The notes beneath the pieces are model-generated. The model saw only the letters and a list, made by a program, of their open reading frames with translations. It did not search any database and was not told the origin of the DNA. Positions 25,616 to 35,414 of a stretch of 64,000 nt of DNA are shown one piece after another; the first letter of the stretch is position 1; every line of letters starts with the position of its first letter. Made by a program: the position numbers and the translations under genes. The stretch is from Bacillota bacterium (GTDB lineage Bacteria; Bacillota; Clostridia; Lachnospirales; Cellulosilyticaceae): NCBI GenBank assembly GCA_023412455.1, contig JAEYNQ010000267.1:1-64000 (forward strand), given 5' to 3'.

Positions 25616-25699
25616 AGTGGTTTAGTAGAACGGTTTAAAAGATGAATTATTCAATTCATTTTTTTATTTGATTAGTAGATAAAACGGTTTACTAAACCG
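25616..25699 (+). promoter_or_regulatory. Operator-like palindromes upstream of the LacI-family gene
   Basis: CGGTTTA-C-TAAACCG (25685-25699) is a perfect 7-bp palindrome of LacI/GalR type. A related, imperfect site (GTGGTTTAGTAGAACGG) lies about 65 nt upstream at 25617-25633. Two similar sites at this distance suggest looping or cooperative binding by the regulator encoded directly downstream. Confidence 0.6.
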
Positions 25700-25760
25700 G
25701 TGCACCTTAGGGTCATTTGATTATTACATTAAAGAAGAGAAGAGAAGTGAGTGTATAGGT

Positions 25761-26870
25761 ATGAATAAATCGAATATTAATGATGTTGCACAATACGCAG
25801 GGGTTTCAAAGTCGACAGTATCTAATTATTTAAATCATAAATTTGAGAGTATGTCTGCTGAAACTAAAATAAAAATAGAGGAAGCTATTGAAAAATTAAA
25901 TTACACTCCAAGTTTAAGTGCACGTAGGCTGTCGGCCAAAGAGAACTGCAAGGCCATTGGTATTATTATTCCACATAATATAGGCTATGCATTTGAAAAT
26001 TTATATTTTCCAATAGTACTAAGAGCTATAGGGCGTATTGCAGAAAAAATGAACAACAAGATTATTATTTTTTCCAGCGATGGGAGGGGGATAGAAAAAA
26101 GCTTAGATTATTTAAAGGGAATGGTTCCAACAGTTGTAGATGGCTTTATTTTATTTGATCTTGAACAGAATAATTTTTACTTCAAGGAATTTGAAAGAGT
26201 GAACATACCATATGTTTGTGTAGGTAAAATTGATAAGTATGAAGATTACTATTATGTAGCATCTAATCACAAAAAGGCAGTCATGGATTCAGTTAATTAT
26301 CTTATTCAATTAGGACATACAAAGATAGGATTCATAATGGAGAATAGTACAAGTATTGTTTCTCAATGTCAATTTAAAGGCTATAGAGAAGTATTAGAGG
26401 AAAATAATATATCTTTAAGTAAAGAGTATTATTGCTATATTGATGAATATGGTCATAATGGGATCAATGATGCTTATCAGAAATTTAGGAGAATGCTTCA
26501 ATCTAAAGACAGACCTACAGCTATTATCACACCTATGGTTTATTTAACACCCCTATTTACTATACTTAATGAAGGAGGACTTAAAATACCCGAAGATATT
26601 TCGATTATAGTTTTAGAACATAATGATAACCATCAACTAGCACATCTCAATTTTACTAGGGTACCGTCTGCAGCAGAAAAGGTCGCTGAACTAGCATTTA
26701 GAAAGCTCATTAAAGAAATAAGCAATAAGAAGGAGTCTTTTAAATCCAAAATAATAGACCTTGAATTAGTTATTGGAGATACGACATCAAGCATTAGTAT
26801 TAATGAAAGTACTAATGAAAGTACCAATGAAAGTACGGATAACAATGTAAAACCTAAACAATCATTTTAA
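25761..26870 (+). CDS. LacI-family transcriptional regulator
   Basis: A 369-aa protein. An N-terminal helix-turn-helix (NDVAQYAGVSKSTVSNYLNHK, about 6-26) and hinge (PSLSARRLSAKE, the leucine lever of LacI proteins) precede a periplasmic-binding-protein-like effector domain (about 65-335). The C-terminus carries an unusual tail with three NEST units. It probably represses the transport and sugar-acid genes that follow after 29 nt, through the palindromes in its own leader; the effector is likely a sugar acid from that pathway. Confidence 0.88.
   Translation: MNKSNINDVAQYAGVSKSTVSNYLNHKFESMSAETKIKIEEAIEKLNYTPSLSARRLSAKENCKAIGIIIPHNIGYAFENLYFPIVLRAIGRIAEKMNNKIIIFSSDGRGIEKSLDYLKGMVPTVVDGFILFDLEQNNFYFKEFERVNIPYVCVGKIDKYEDYYYVASNHKKAVMDSVNYLIQLGHTKIGFIMENSTSIVSQCQFKGYREVLEENNISLSKEYYCYIDEYGHNGINDAYQKFRRMLQSKDRPTAIITPMVYLTPLFTILNEGGLKIPEDISIIVLEHNDNHQLAHLNFTRVPSAAEKVAELAFRKLIKEISNKKESFKSKIIDLELVIGDTTSSISINESTNESTNESTDNNVKPKQSF
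26803..26838 (+). repeat. Three 12-nt tandem repeats in the regulator's C-terminus
   Basis: Three tandem copies of AATGAAAGTACT with single-base changes encode NEST-NEST-NEST. Copy-number change would keep the frame. Confidence 0.75.
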
Positions 26871-26899
26871 AAGCTGAGATTAAACAAGGGGGAAGAAAA

Positions 26900-28252
26900 A
26901 TGAGAAAATTTAAAAAAATAATGGTATTACTTATGTCGACAATGATGGCCTTAACTACAGCATGTGCACCAAGTACTCCAACTAAGGAAAATGTAAAGGC
27001 AGAGGAGACAGCAAAGACTGAAGAGACAAAAGAGCCAGAAAAAGCTCCTGAGGAGAAGCAAAAAATTATCTTCTGGGATAAGTCAGAGTATGTTAAAGAA
27101 TATAATGAAATGATGGCAGAAAAATGTAAAGCTTTTACAGCACAGACTGGTATTGAAGTAGATTATGTAATCATTCCACCTAATGATCTTAAGCAAAAGA
27201 TCATGGCAGGTATTGAAGCTAAGAATGTACCGGATTTAATCGTTGGAGATGATGCACTTTGTGCACAGTTTGTTACGATGGATCAAATAGCTGAAGTACC
27301 AGAGCTTAATGCAAAATTAAATCTTAACGAGGCAGCTCAAGGTATTGCAAAGCTCAATGATAAAGAGTTTCTAACACCACTGGCATTTCTTGCACCAGGT
27401 ATGTACTGGAGAAAAGATATGTGGGAAGCAAAAGGGCTTGCAATGCCAACAACGTGGGAAGAACTTAAGGAGCATGCAAAAAAAGTCAATGATCCACAGA
27501 ATGGTTTCTATGCTCTTGGCTTCCCAATGGGGGCATCAGGAGGCGGCGATGCAGAAGGTTTCATGAGATCTGTTATTAATAGCTTTGGTGGAAAAGTTGT
27601 GGATGAAACGGGTAAGGTAACTGTAAATTCTAAAGAAACGTTAGAGGCACTTAAATATGTTGCTTCATTATTTGATGAGGGGTTAGTACCACCAGATGCA
27701 ATCACTTGGGATGATATGGGAAATAATAACGCTTATCTTGCAGGTACTGTAGGAGTTATCTTCAACTCGGGTTCTGTTTGGTCAACACTTAATAAAGAAA
27801 ATCCTGATCTTTTAGCAAAAACTCAAATTATTGCTTATCCAAAGGGACCAACAGGAGAAGCGTTTGTACCTGGTGGAAGTAATGTATTTGCAACATTTAA
27901 AAATGGCAAAAATCCAGAAGGCGCAAAACAATTAATCGAATTTATATTTAGTGATAAAGCAGCTTATCAACAACTAGTAGAAGCTATGGGCGGTATGTGG
28001 CAGCCAGTAACTAACGAAAGTGATGATACAGAATTCTGGAAACAGCCTATTAATGCAGGTTGGCTTGCAAACTCAAAAGCAGTTGCAAGAACCTTTGCTC
28101 CAGCTCCAACAGATGAATTTGCTCAGCAAGTTTTTGCAAATCAAGTATGTGTTAAAGCTATGCAAAAGATCATTGTTAATAAGATGGATCCACAGCAGGC
28201 ACTTAATGAACTCGAAGCTGAGGTGACAGAAGTATATAAAAACAGAAAATAA
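26900..28252 (+). CDS. ABC transporter carbohydrate-binding lipoprotein (family 1)
   Basis: A 450-aa protein. A lipoprotein signal with lipobox LTTAC (Cys22) is followed by a Glu/Lys-rich linker, then a family 1 solute-binding fold: IIFWDKSEYVKEYNEMM, NDLKQKIMAGIEAKNVPDLIVGDDAL, YWRKDMWEAKGLAMPTTWEELKEHAKKV. It captures an oligosaccharide or glycoside outside the membrane and delivers it to the two permeases encoded next. First structural gene of the LacI-controlled operon. Confidence 0.88.
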   Translation: MRKFKKIMVLLMSTMMALTTACAPSTPTKENVKAEETAKTEETKEPEKAPEEKQKIIFWDKSEYVKEYNEMMAEKCKAFTAQTGIEVDYVIIPPNDLKQKIMAGIEAKNVPDLIVGDDALCAQFVTMDQIAEVPELNAKLNLNEAAQGIAKLNDKEFLTPLAFLAPGMYWRKDMWEAKGLAMPTTWEELKEHAKKVNDPQNGFYALGFPMGASGGGDAEGFMRSVINSFGGKVVDETGKVTVNSKETLEALKYVASLFDEGLVPPDAITWDDMGNNNAYLAGTVGVIFNSGSVWSTLNKENPDLLAKTQIIAYPKGPTGEAFVPGGSNVFATFKNGKNPEGAKQLIEFIFSDKAAYQQLVEAMGGMWQPVTNESDDTEFWKQPINAGWLANSKAVARTFAPAPTDEFAQQVFANQVCVKAMQKIIVNKMDPQQALNELEAEVTEVYKNRK

Positions 28253-28313
28253 ACTTTTGTATTCCTGGTAGAAAGAATTCTTCTCTAAGAAGAGTATAGG
28301 GTATTTAGATTTA

Positions 28314-28351
28314 ATAATAACTGTTCAAACCCTGCCGTGGACAGTTATTAT
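28314..28351 (+). promoter_or_regulatory. Intercistronic hairpin between binding protein and permeases
   Basis: ATAATAACTGT (28314-28324) pairs perfectly with ACAGTTATTAT (28341-28351). There is no T tract. Such hairpins after binding-protein genes typically protect the upstream mRNA so that more binding protein than permease is made; this role is inferred. Confidence 0.5.
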
Positions 28352-28409
28352 ACTAAAATTTACCGACATAAACTTACCGGTTACGGCGACGGATAAATAA
28401 TGGAGGCAT

Positions 28410-29297
28410 ATGTTATTTAAAACTAACAAAAATTCTATAACACGGTCAGACAAGATGTTAGGAATATTGTTCATCATACCGGTAGTCATTGTCATATTTG
28501 GTATTATGGGCATTCCTTTTATAAGAGCAGTCTATTTAAGTTTTACAGACAAGGTGGTAGGAAGACAAGAACAGTTTGTTGGATTACAAAACTATATAAG
28601 GCTGTTTAAAGATCCTACTTATTGGAAGGTTGTTAAGAATACCATTGTCTATACGATTGGAGGAGTGGGCGTCAAGCTAATATTTGGCATGATGTTAGCG
28701 CTTGTTTTAAATCAAAGATTTATAGGGAGAGGATTTTTTAGGACAGTATTGTTGCTGCCATGGGCACTGCCTGGGATGGTAGCAGCAATGACTTGGAGAT
28801 GGATGTATGACAGTACTTATGGCATCATCAATAGTATTCTATTATCTTTAAATATAATACAAATGCCTATACCTTGGCTTAGTCTCCCCAGTATTACACT
28901 CTATACAGTTATGATTGTCAATATATGGAGAGGGGTACCTTTCTTTTTGTTTAGCCTGCTGGGGGGACTTCAAACAATTGATGGTCAAATGTATGAAGCA
29001 GCATATGTGGATGGAGCAGGCGTTATCAGGCAGTTTTTTGCCATTACACTACCATCAATAGCTAGTGTTTTGAAGATTACAACATTACTGTCGCTGATTT
29101 GGACATTTAATGACTTTGAGAATATTTTCCTAGTAACAGGTGGTGGGCCGCTTTATTCATCATCAGTTATATCCACCTATACATATGATTTAGCATTGAT
29201 TCAAAATGCATTTGGAGCTTCTTTAGCAACGGCGGTATCTGTCGTTCCACTACTTATTGTTGTCATAGTGTTTTCGACAAAAACAAAGGAAAATTGA
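28410..29297 (+). CDS. ABC sugar transporter permease (MalF-like)
   Basis: A 295-aa membrane protein with six transmembrane helices. The binding-protein-dependent transport signature EAAYVDGAGVIRQFFAITLPSI (about residue 198-220) contacts the ATPase. It pairs with the second permease, 13 nt downstream, to form the channel. GGAGG precedes ATG 28410. Confidence 0.9.
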   Translation: MLFKTNKNSITRSDKMLGILFIIPVVIVIFGIMGIPFIRAVYLSFTDKVVGRQEQFVGLQNYIRLFKDPTYWKVVKNTIVYTIGGVGVKLIFGMMLALVLNQRFIGRGFFRTVLLLPWALPGMVAAMTWRWMYDSTYGIINSILLSLNIIQMPIPWLSLPSITLYTVMIVNIWRGVPFFLFSLLGGLQTIDGQMYEAAYVDGAGVIRQFFAITLPSIASVLKITTLLSLIWTFNDFENIFLVTGGGPLYSSSVISTYTYDLALIQNAFGASLATAVSVVPLLIVVIVFSTKTKEN

Positions 29298-29310
29298 GGA
29301 GGATAAAAGC

Positions 29311-30150
29311 GTGGTTATCAGCAAAAAAAGTAAAATATTAAGATGTTTTTTAACCTATGGGATTTTAGTTATCTCCTTAATTTTCACTTTGTTTCCCTTC
29401 TACTGGATGCTTAAATCTTCTATAACAGTCAACAAACAGATGTATCTTCCAAGACCTAAGTTAATCCCAACAGAAATAACGTTTGAGCATTATACAGCAC
29501 TCTTTAAACAAACGGGTTTTATGCAAAATATGTATAATAGCTTTTATGTAGCTACTATAACGACAGTTATTTGTTTAGTCATTAGTATTTTAGGCTCCTA
29601 TGCTTTAACAAGGCTGAGATTTCCGTTTAGGAAATTCTTTAGTCAAAGTATCATTATATCTTATCTTTTACCAACAGCAGTTTTATTTATTCCAATGTAT
29701 GTAACCATCAGTGCATTAGGCTTTAATGATAACAAAAATGGCCTTCTTATTATTTATCCAACTTTTGTAGTACCGTACTGTTGTTACATGCTTCGCAGTT
29801 ACTTTGAAGCAGTGCCCTACTCTTTGGAAGAAGCAGCTATGATAGATGGATGTAATAGATTTATGTCTATGATCAAGATTGTACTTCCGATTGCAGCACC
29901 TGGAATTGCAGTTGTTGCAACTTTTGCCTACACCATGTGCTGGAATGAATACTTGTATGCACTTATTATGACAACAAGTCCACTACAGCAAACAGTAACT
30001 GTAGGAATTTCTAGTTTTAAATTCTCAGACCAAGCTATTTGGGGTCTCATTATGAGTGCTTCTACTATAGCTTCCTTACCGGTAGTTGTCATATATGTTT
30101 TGGCACAAAGCTGGCTTATTTCAGGTAAAGCAGACGGAAGCGTTAAATAA
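29311..30150 (+). CDS. ABC sugar transporter permease (MalG-like)
   Basis: A 279-aa membrane protein with six transmembrane helices and the EAA loop LEEAAMIDGCNRFMSMIKIVLPIAAPG (about 172-198). Second half of the channel. GTG start at 29311 after GAGGAGG. No ATPase gene follows in the operon; a shared MsmK/MsmX-type ATPase encoded elsewhere is the likely energiser. Confidence 0.9.
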   Translation: MVISKKSKILRCFLTYGILVISLIFTLFPFYWMLKSSITVNKQMYLPRPKLIPTEITFEHYTALFKQTGFMQNMYNSFYVATITTVICLVISILGSYALTRLRFPFRKFFSQSIIISYLLPTAVLFIPMYVTISALGFNDNKNGLLIIYPTFVVPYCCYMLRSYFEAVPYSLEEAAMIDGCNRFMSMIKIVLPIAAPGIAVVATFAYTMCWNEYLYALIMTTSPLQQTVTVGISSFKFSDQAIWGLIMSASTIASLPVVVIYVLAQSWLISGKADGSVK

Positions 30151-30190
30151 ATTAACCTAATCATCACTAATTACAGAAAGAGGATAAAAT

Positions 30191-31567
30191 ATGAATGAAA
30201 AAGTTGAGAGTTATGAGAAGGTATTAGATTATGTCAATACGAGATCAAGACCTTCAGAATTACGTATTACAGATCTAAGAGTTGTCGATATTGTAGACGC
30301 ACCTATGCATTGTATGCTTGTTAAAATCTATACCAATCAAGGATTAGTAGGATATGGCGAAGTGAGGGATGGTGCCTCGAGAAATTTTGTGCTCGCCTTA
30401 AAGAGCAGGATTATAGGTGAAAACCCATGTGAGATTGATAAGTTGTTCAGAAGGATTAAACAATTTGGTGGGCATGCAAGACAAGGGGGAGGCGTATGTG
30501 CTATAGAGCTTGCTTTGTGGGATTTAGCAGGTAAAGCATATGGGATTCCCGTGTATCAAATGCTTGGAGGTAAGTTTAGAGACAGTATACGTATGTATTG
30601 TGATACAGATATTGAAGGAAAACATAATGGTACAGAAATGGGTAGGGCACTTAGAGCACGTATGGATAAGGGATTTACTTTTTTAAAGATGGATTTAGGT
30701 ATTGATCTTCTTTATGAAGAACCTGGAACCCTCACTGCACCTTTAGGTTTTGTTAAGGAACTTAACCAAACAAAGGCCTATGCACCTATTCGGAGGAGCT
30801 TAACTGATAGAGAGAGAATGGAGAGAGCAAGATACTATGATATCCAAAATATACCTCATCCATTTACTGGTATTCAAGTAACAGAAAAGGGTTATGATAT
30901 TTTAGAACAATATGTGGCAGATGTCAGAAAAGAAATAGGATATGATATTCCACTTGCTATTGACCACTTTGGACATATTGGTGTGGAAGCCTGTATCAGA
31001 CTGGCAAGGAGAATTGAAAAGTATAACATCGCATGGATGGAAGATATGATTCCATGGCAGCTTACAGATCAGTATGTAAGACTTGCAAATTCTACAAGTA
31101 TACCTATTTGTACAGGTGAAGACATTTTCCTAAAAGAAAACTTCAGACCATTATTAGAAAAGGGCGGTGTTTCAGTGATTCATCCGGATATCTTAACATC
31201 AGGAGGAATTCTTGAAAATAAGAAAATCGGAGATATGGCAGCAGAGTATGGTGTAGCAATGGCAGTACATATGGCAGAGAGCCCGATAGCTTGTATGGCA
31301 GCAGTACATAGCATTGCAGCAACTGAGAATTTCTTGGCGCTGGAATTCCATTCTAATGATGTACCATGGTGGAACGATCTTGTTAATGGCCTTCCTAAAC
31401 CAATCGTACAGAATGGATTTATTAAGGTGCCGGATACACCAGGCCTTGGGATTGAGTCTCTTAATGATGAAGTCATCGCCCAACATCTTCACCCAGACTA
31501 TAAAGGTATGTGGGAACCAACGAATGAGTGGGATCATGACTACTCCCATGACCGTACCTGGAGTTAA
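30191..31567 (+). CDS. Enolase-superfamily sugar-acid dehydratase (MR/MLE family)
   Basis: A 458-aa protein. The N-terminal capping domain has YTNQGLVGYGEVRDGA and CAIELALWDLAGKAYGIPVYQMLGG, followed by a TIM barrel with metal ligands in LAIDHFGH, WMEDMIPW and CTGEDIF and a late His in AVHMAESP. Members abstract a proton next to a carboxylate, often as sugar-acid dehydratases. An insertion of about 60 residues (about 180-240, TLTAPLGFVKEL to FTGIQVTEKG) recalls dehydratase subgroups such as ManD/RspA, but the substrate cannot be assigned. It follows the permeases and precedes an aldolase, fitting a dehydrate-then-cleave route. Confidence 0.8.
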   Translation: MNEKVESYEKVLDYVNTRSRPSELRITDLRVVDIVDAPMHCMLVKIYTNQGLVGYGEVRDGASRNFVLALKSRIIGENPCEIDKLFRRIKQFGGHARQGGGVCAIELALWDLAGKAYGIPVYQMLGGKFRDSIRMYCDTDIEGKHNGTEMGRALRARMDKGFTFLKMDLGIDLLYEEPGTLTAPLGFVKELNQTKAYAPIRRSLTDRERMERARYYDIQNIPHPFTGIQVTEKGYDILEQYVADVRKEIGYDIPLAIDHFGHIGVEACIRLARRIEKYNIAWMEDMIPWQLTDQYVRLANSTSIPICTGEDIFLKENFRPLLEKGGVSVIHPDILTSGGILENKKIGDMAAEYGVAMAVHMAESPIACMAAVHSIAATENFLALEFHSNDVPWWNDLVNGLPKPIVQNGFIKVPDTPGLGIESLNDEVIAQHLHPDYKGMWEPTNEWDHDYSHDRTWS

Positions 31568-31614
31568 TCTTTATAAACAAAAAAAATATAGCATAAAGGG
31601 AGAGGTATAAAGCA

Positions 31615-32310
31615 ATGGATATTAATGAAATCAGGAGTGTTAGAGAGCGTTTTCTTAAGTGTACCTATTCAGCAGATATTTATGATGTAATGGATAGGAT
31701 GGGTTATGAAAATCAATGTCTTGATCTTAAGATTAAACCTCTTAATGAGAAATGGAAAGTATGTGGGCCAGCAGTAACTGTTTTAGGAACAAGAGAACCT
31801 TTAACAGAAGAAGAACTGCACCCAGAACCGGATTTCGATAAATTTTGGATGTTTAAACACTTTTATGAAGGCTGCGTTGTTGTTATTAATGCAGAAAGAG
31901 AAGAAAACAGTGGTGCTTGGGGAGAGATGATGAGCTATGGGGCCAGAAACATAGGAGCAGCTGGTGTTGTCATTGATGGAGGCACAAGAGATAAGGCGGG
32001 GATTTTGGATATAGATAATTGGGCTTGTTTTGCAAAATATACAACACCTGTTGAATCATTAAAGAGGTGGCGACCTAAAGAAATGATGCAGCCTATTTAT
32101 ATGTCCGGTACACTTACCAGTGCTGTGAGGGTAAATCCAGGAGATTGGATATTTGGTGACTGTGATGCAGTAATGGTTATTCCTCAAGAAATAGTTTATC
32201 AAGTTTTAGAAGCAGTCGAAGATGTTTCAAATAGAGAAGTGCTTTCACGTCAAGCATTTAAAGAGGGAAAGACTATTAACGAAGTCTTTGAGCTTTATAA
32301 TAGAGCATAA
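31615..32310 (+). CDS. RraA-like (class II pyruvate) aldolase family protein
   Basis: A 231-aa protein. Motifs CGPAVTVLG, GAWGEMMSYGARNIGAAGVVIDGGTRD and GDWIFGDCDAVMVIPQE are those of the RraA/4-hydroxy-4-methyl-2-oxoglutarate aldolase family, in which the GxxGE and GGxRD residues bind the divalent metal and pyruvate enolate. In this operon it probably splits the 2-keto-3-deoxy product of the upstream dehydratase into pyruvate and an aldehyde; this is inferred from context. Last gene of the operon, with a strong terminator. Confidence 0.82.
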   Translation: MDINEIRSVRERFLKCTYSADIYDVMDRMGYENQCLDLKIKPLNEKWKVCGPAVTVLGTREPLTEEELHPEPDFDKFWMFKHFYEGCVVVINAEREENSGAWGEMMSYGARNIGAAGVVIDGGTRDKAGILDIDNWACFAKYTTPVESLKRWRPKEMMQPIYMSGTLTSAVRVNPGDWIFGDCDAVMVIPQEIVYQVLEAVEDVSNREVLSRQAFKEGKTINEVFELYNRA

Positions 32311-32320
32311 CAAAAATCAA

Positions 32321-32362
32321 CAAAAATAAACAGCAGATTTGAGTCTGCTGTTTATTTTTGTT
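32321..32362. terminator. Terminator after the sugar-acid operon
   Basis: A perfect 17-bp stem, 32321-32337 with 32344-32360 (core AAACAGCAGA/TCTGCTGTTT), A and T tracts on both sides, shared with the convergent gene. Confidence 0.85.
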
Positions 32363-32386
32363 TAGTAAGAAAAGTATGAAAGTATA

Positions 32387-33382
32387 TTATAATTTTGAAT
32401 ATTCTGAGCTGACATACTTCATAGGGCGTGTATCTGTTGTTGGGAGTCCTGTTAAATAGGATAAATTGGGTAGCAACTCCTTGAAATCTTGATAGGAGAG
32501 ATTAGAAGTTACGAAATCATAAGTGGCTTGAAGCAAGGTAAGACTCTTTTTAGTGGCATTTCGTAAAATATCATGGAAGCTAAAGGTATAAACGTTACCG
32601 GTTACTGGATGAAGCCAGACCTTTTTGTTGGTATTCAGATAATTAATTAAAGGATCTACGCAATGATAGTATGAGAAATTATTGGTATAGGTGACGAGCT
32701 TCTTAGGGAGCATGAAGCTTGTAGAGGAAACTAGGGCTTTTTTTGCACCCAAGCTATCAAAGGTAAGCTTGTAGTAGAGCCGTGTATCTTCGTAGGATTT
32801 CTTGAAAATAGCTCCCCCATTACTGATGCCATAGAGTAAAAAGAGTGTCTCATCATATAAGTTAAGAAGACAGGTGGGTAAGTGAGTGAGTGTAAGAATG
32901 TGCTTATTAATATTAAATTGATGGGCTTTTTTGGAAAGACGTTGTTCAAGGAGAAGCGCGTCAATGGCTAATTCGATCTTTTTGTGTAAGCCTTCAAATA
33001 CCTTGGTTTCAGGAGAATCTTCTACATAGCGACCACCTAAATAAAAGATGTAAGGATGGGCTATAGAATCCAGTATGTAGTGGCATAAAAAACCACACAT
33101 ATAGCTTAAAAGTTGGTTGAACTCCTTAGAATCCACATCGTATCGCTTAAGATGAGAAAGAGCAGAAATAATGAATTCACCTGTTTTTTCTGTATGCATT
33201 TTAGAAGCAATATGGGCATAGGCTCGTTTTTGTTTGTGAAAGGCATAGTACATAAAATCAGGGCCTTGAAGTCCTATCAAAAATAAATCCCTATGCTCTT
33301 TAATAATAGGATATAGAGGAGAAGGCTTGAGGTTTTGAGTGGCGTTTAATCCAAAGAGGTAGTGAGTAATTATATCTGGCAT
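32387..33382 (-). CDS. Zinc-dependent phospholipase C-like protein
   Basis: A 331-aa protein starting MPDIITHYLFGLNATQNL with a later LIGLQGPDFMYYAF and FLCHYILDSIAHPYIFYLGGR. The ordered His/Asp residues (ITHYLFG, GPDF, CHYILDSxAHPY) are those of the zinc-dependent phospholipase C/S1-P1 nuclease group. No signal peptide is evident, so it may be intracellular and not a toxin. Target unknown. Convergent with the sugar-acid operon. Confidence 0.75.
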   Translation of the reverse strand: MPDIITHYLFGLNATQNLKPSPLYPIIKEHRDLFLIGLQGPDFMYYAFHKQKRAYAHIASKMHTEKTGEFIISALSHLKRYDVDSKEFNQLLSYMCGFLCHYILDSIAHPYIFYLGGRYVEDSPETKVFEGLHKKIELAIDALLLEQRLSKKAHQFNINKHILTLTHLPTCLLNLYDETLFLLYGISNGGAIFKKSYEDTRLYYKLTFDSLGAKKALVSSTSFMLPKKLVTYTNNFSYYHCVDPLINYLNTNKKVWLHPVTGNVYTFSFHDILRNATKKSLTLLQATYDFVTSNLSYQDFKELLPNLSYLTGLPTTDTRPMKYVSSEYSKL

Positions 33383-33465
33383 CGAAAAAACTCCTTTATT
33401 TTCAACTGATTACCCTCAGTATAGCACTATGTGTTTTTGAAAAATAGGGTAAGTTTTTAATAAAA

Positions 33466-33491
33466 AAAAACTCCTTTTAACGGGAGTTTTT
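33466..33491. terminator. Terminator after the TagO/WecA-type gene
   Basis: AAAAACTCC (33466-33474) pairs with GGAGTTTTT (33483-33491); works on the minus strand for the 33499 gene. Confidence 0.75.
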
Positions 33492-33498
33492 GGCGAAA

Positions 33499-34551
33499 TT
33501 AATTTTCATCATTTTTATCATGACTAGTCATAGCTTTCATATTAAAATAAAGTAGAAAGCCCATCATTAAAAAAACAATAAATACAAACTTTACACTTCG
33601 GTTGAAAAAGGCGATAGCAGACAAGCCAAGTATTCCGCTAATACCATATAAGGTCACAACAGCCTGCTTTTGAGAATACCCTTTATCCACTAAACGGTGA
33701 TGTAAATGTCCCCTATCTGGTGACATAATAGGTTTTCCAGCTAAGGCACGTCTAATAATGGCAAAAGCTGTATCAAAGATAGGAAGACCTAGAACAAGTA
33801 CAGCTATAAAGATGGTTGCCATAGTATACCCTTTTAATAAACCTAATATAGAAGTAACGGCTAGAGTAAACCCTAGAAAAGTAGAACCTGTATCTCCCAT
33901 AAAAATAGAGGCAGGGTTAAAATTATAGGGTAAGAAACCAATACACGCTCCTGCTAAAGTAGCCGTAAGCACTACAGCTGGTACATAGCCTGTAGAAATA
34001 GATAAAGTCATAAGGCTAAGGGCTGCAATGGAAGAGATACCAGCAGCTAGTCCATCCAGGCCGTCAATTAAGTTAACAGCATTGGTAATACCTACAATCC
34101 AAATAACAGTAGCTGGGATAGAGAAAATAGTTGTAGAAAAAAAACTATCTCCAATAAAAGGAACAGATATAAAATTAATGCGAATGCCACAAAGGGCAAC
34201 AATACTAGCAGCAGTTATTTGAAGTAGGAATTTCAATTTAGCATTTAGTTCATAAATATCATCAAAGAAGCCTAAGAAAAAGATAATGAAGGCTCCAAGG
34301 ATAATTCCTATATTTTGTTTGGTATCAATAATAGGCATATACTTCATCACGATAAAGTAAGTAATCATAAAACCTAGAAAGATAGCAATTCCCCCCATAC
34401 GAGGAATAGGTTTTTTATGCATATCACGCTTACGGGGTTTAGCAATAGCACCTACTTTAAAGGCTATTTTTTTTGCTAAAGGAGTAGTGAAAAATGCAAT
34501 TAGAAATGCCATTACAAAAGCAACAAGATAGAGAGCCATATAGCCACTCAT
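33499..34551 (-). CDS. tagO: Undecaprenyl-phosphate sugar-1-phosphate transferase (TagO/WecA/MraY family)
   Basis: A 350-aa protein with ten to eleven transmembrane helices. Catalytic motifs are GFFDDIYELNAKLKF (Mg-binding DD), NAVNLIDGLDGLAAG, GFLPYNFNPASIFMGDTGS and the HLHHRL loop near residue 280. It transfers a UDP-sugar phosphate (GlcNAc type) to undecaprenyl phosphate, starting teichoic acid or another surface polymer. The HIHH-type loop and the lack of neighbouring mur genes favour TagO/WecA over MraY. It lies 176 nt downstream of upp on the same strand. Confidence 0.82.
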   Translation of the reverse strand: MSGYMALYLVAFVMAFLIAFFTTPLAKKIAFKVGAIAKPRKRDMHKKPIPRMGGIAIFLGFMITYFIVMKYMPIIDTKQNIGIILGAFIIFFLGFFDDIYELNAKLKFLLQITAASIVALCGIRINFISVPFIGDSFFSTTIFSIPATVIWIVGITNAVNLIDGLDGLAAGISSIAALSLMTLSISTGYVPAVVLTATLAGACIGFLPYNFNPASIFMGDTGSTFLGFTLAVTSILGLLKGYTMATIFIAVLVLGLPIFDTAFAIIRRALAGKPIMSPDRGHLHHRLVDKGYSQKQAVVTLYGISGILGLSAIAFFNRSVKFVFIVFLMMGFLLYFNMKAMTSHDKNDEN

Positions 34552-34673
34552 ATTTTCATCTCCTTAAATATGTATCCTACTACTTAATACATATATTTTA
34601 TACTTATAGTTAATTAATATACCATAAATAGAAAAAGTAGTATTGTAAAAAATTACATAATAATAATTAATTC

Positions 34674-34712
34674 GCCTAGAAGGTTACTAGCTGACAAGGA
34701 AACCTCCTAGGC
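34674..34712 (-). terminator. Probable terminator after upp
   Basis: On the minus strand GCCTAGGAGGTT pairs with AACCTTCTAGGC (one G-U), followed by only a weak T-rich tail, so read-through into tagO is possible. Confidence 0.55.
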
Positions 34713-34727
34713 TATTTGATTTAAATG

Positions 34728-35369
<642 letters not shown>

Positions 35370-35414
35370 CTAATGTATGATATTTACTTAGTTATCCCTT
35401 TATAAAAAGTAAAA

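Noticed and set aside
25640..25668. Terminator-like hairpin in the lacI-type leader (ATGAATT/AATTCAT then Ts)
   Set aside because: All-AT 7-bp stem, too weak to call; noted only because Ts follow.
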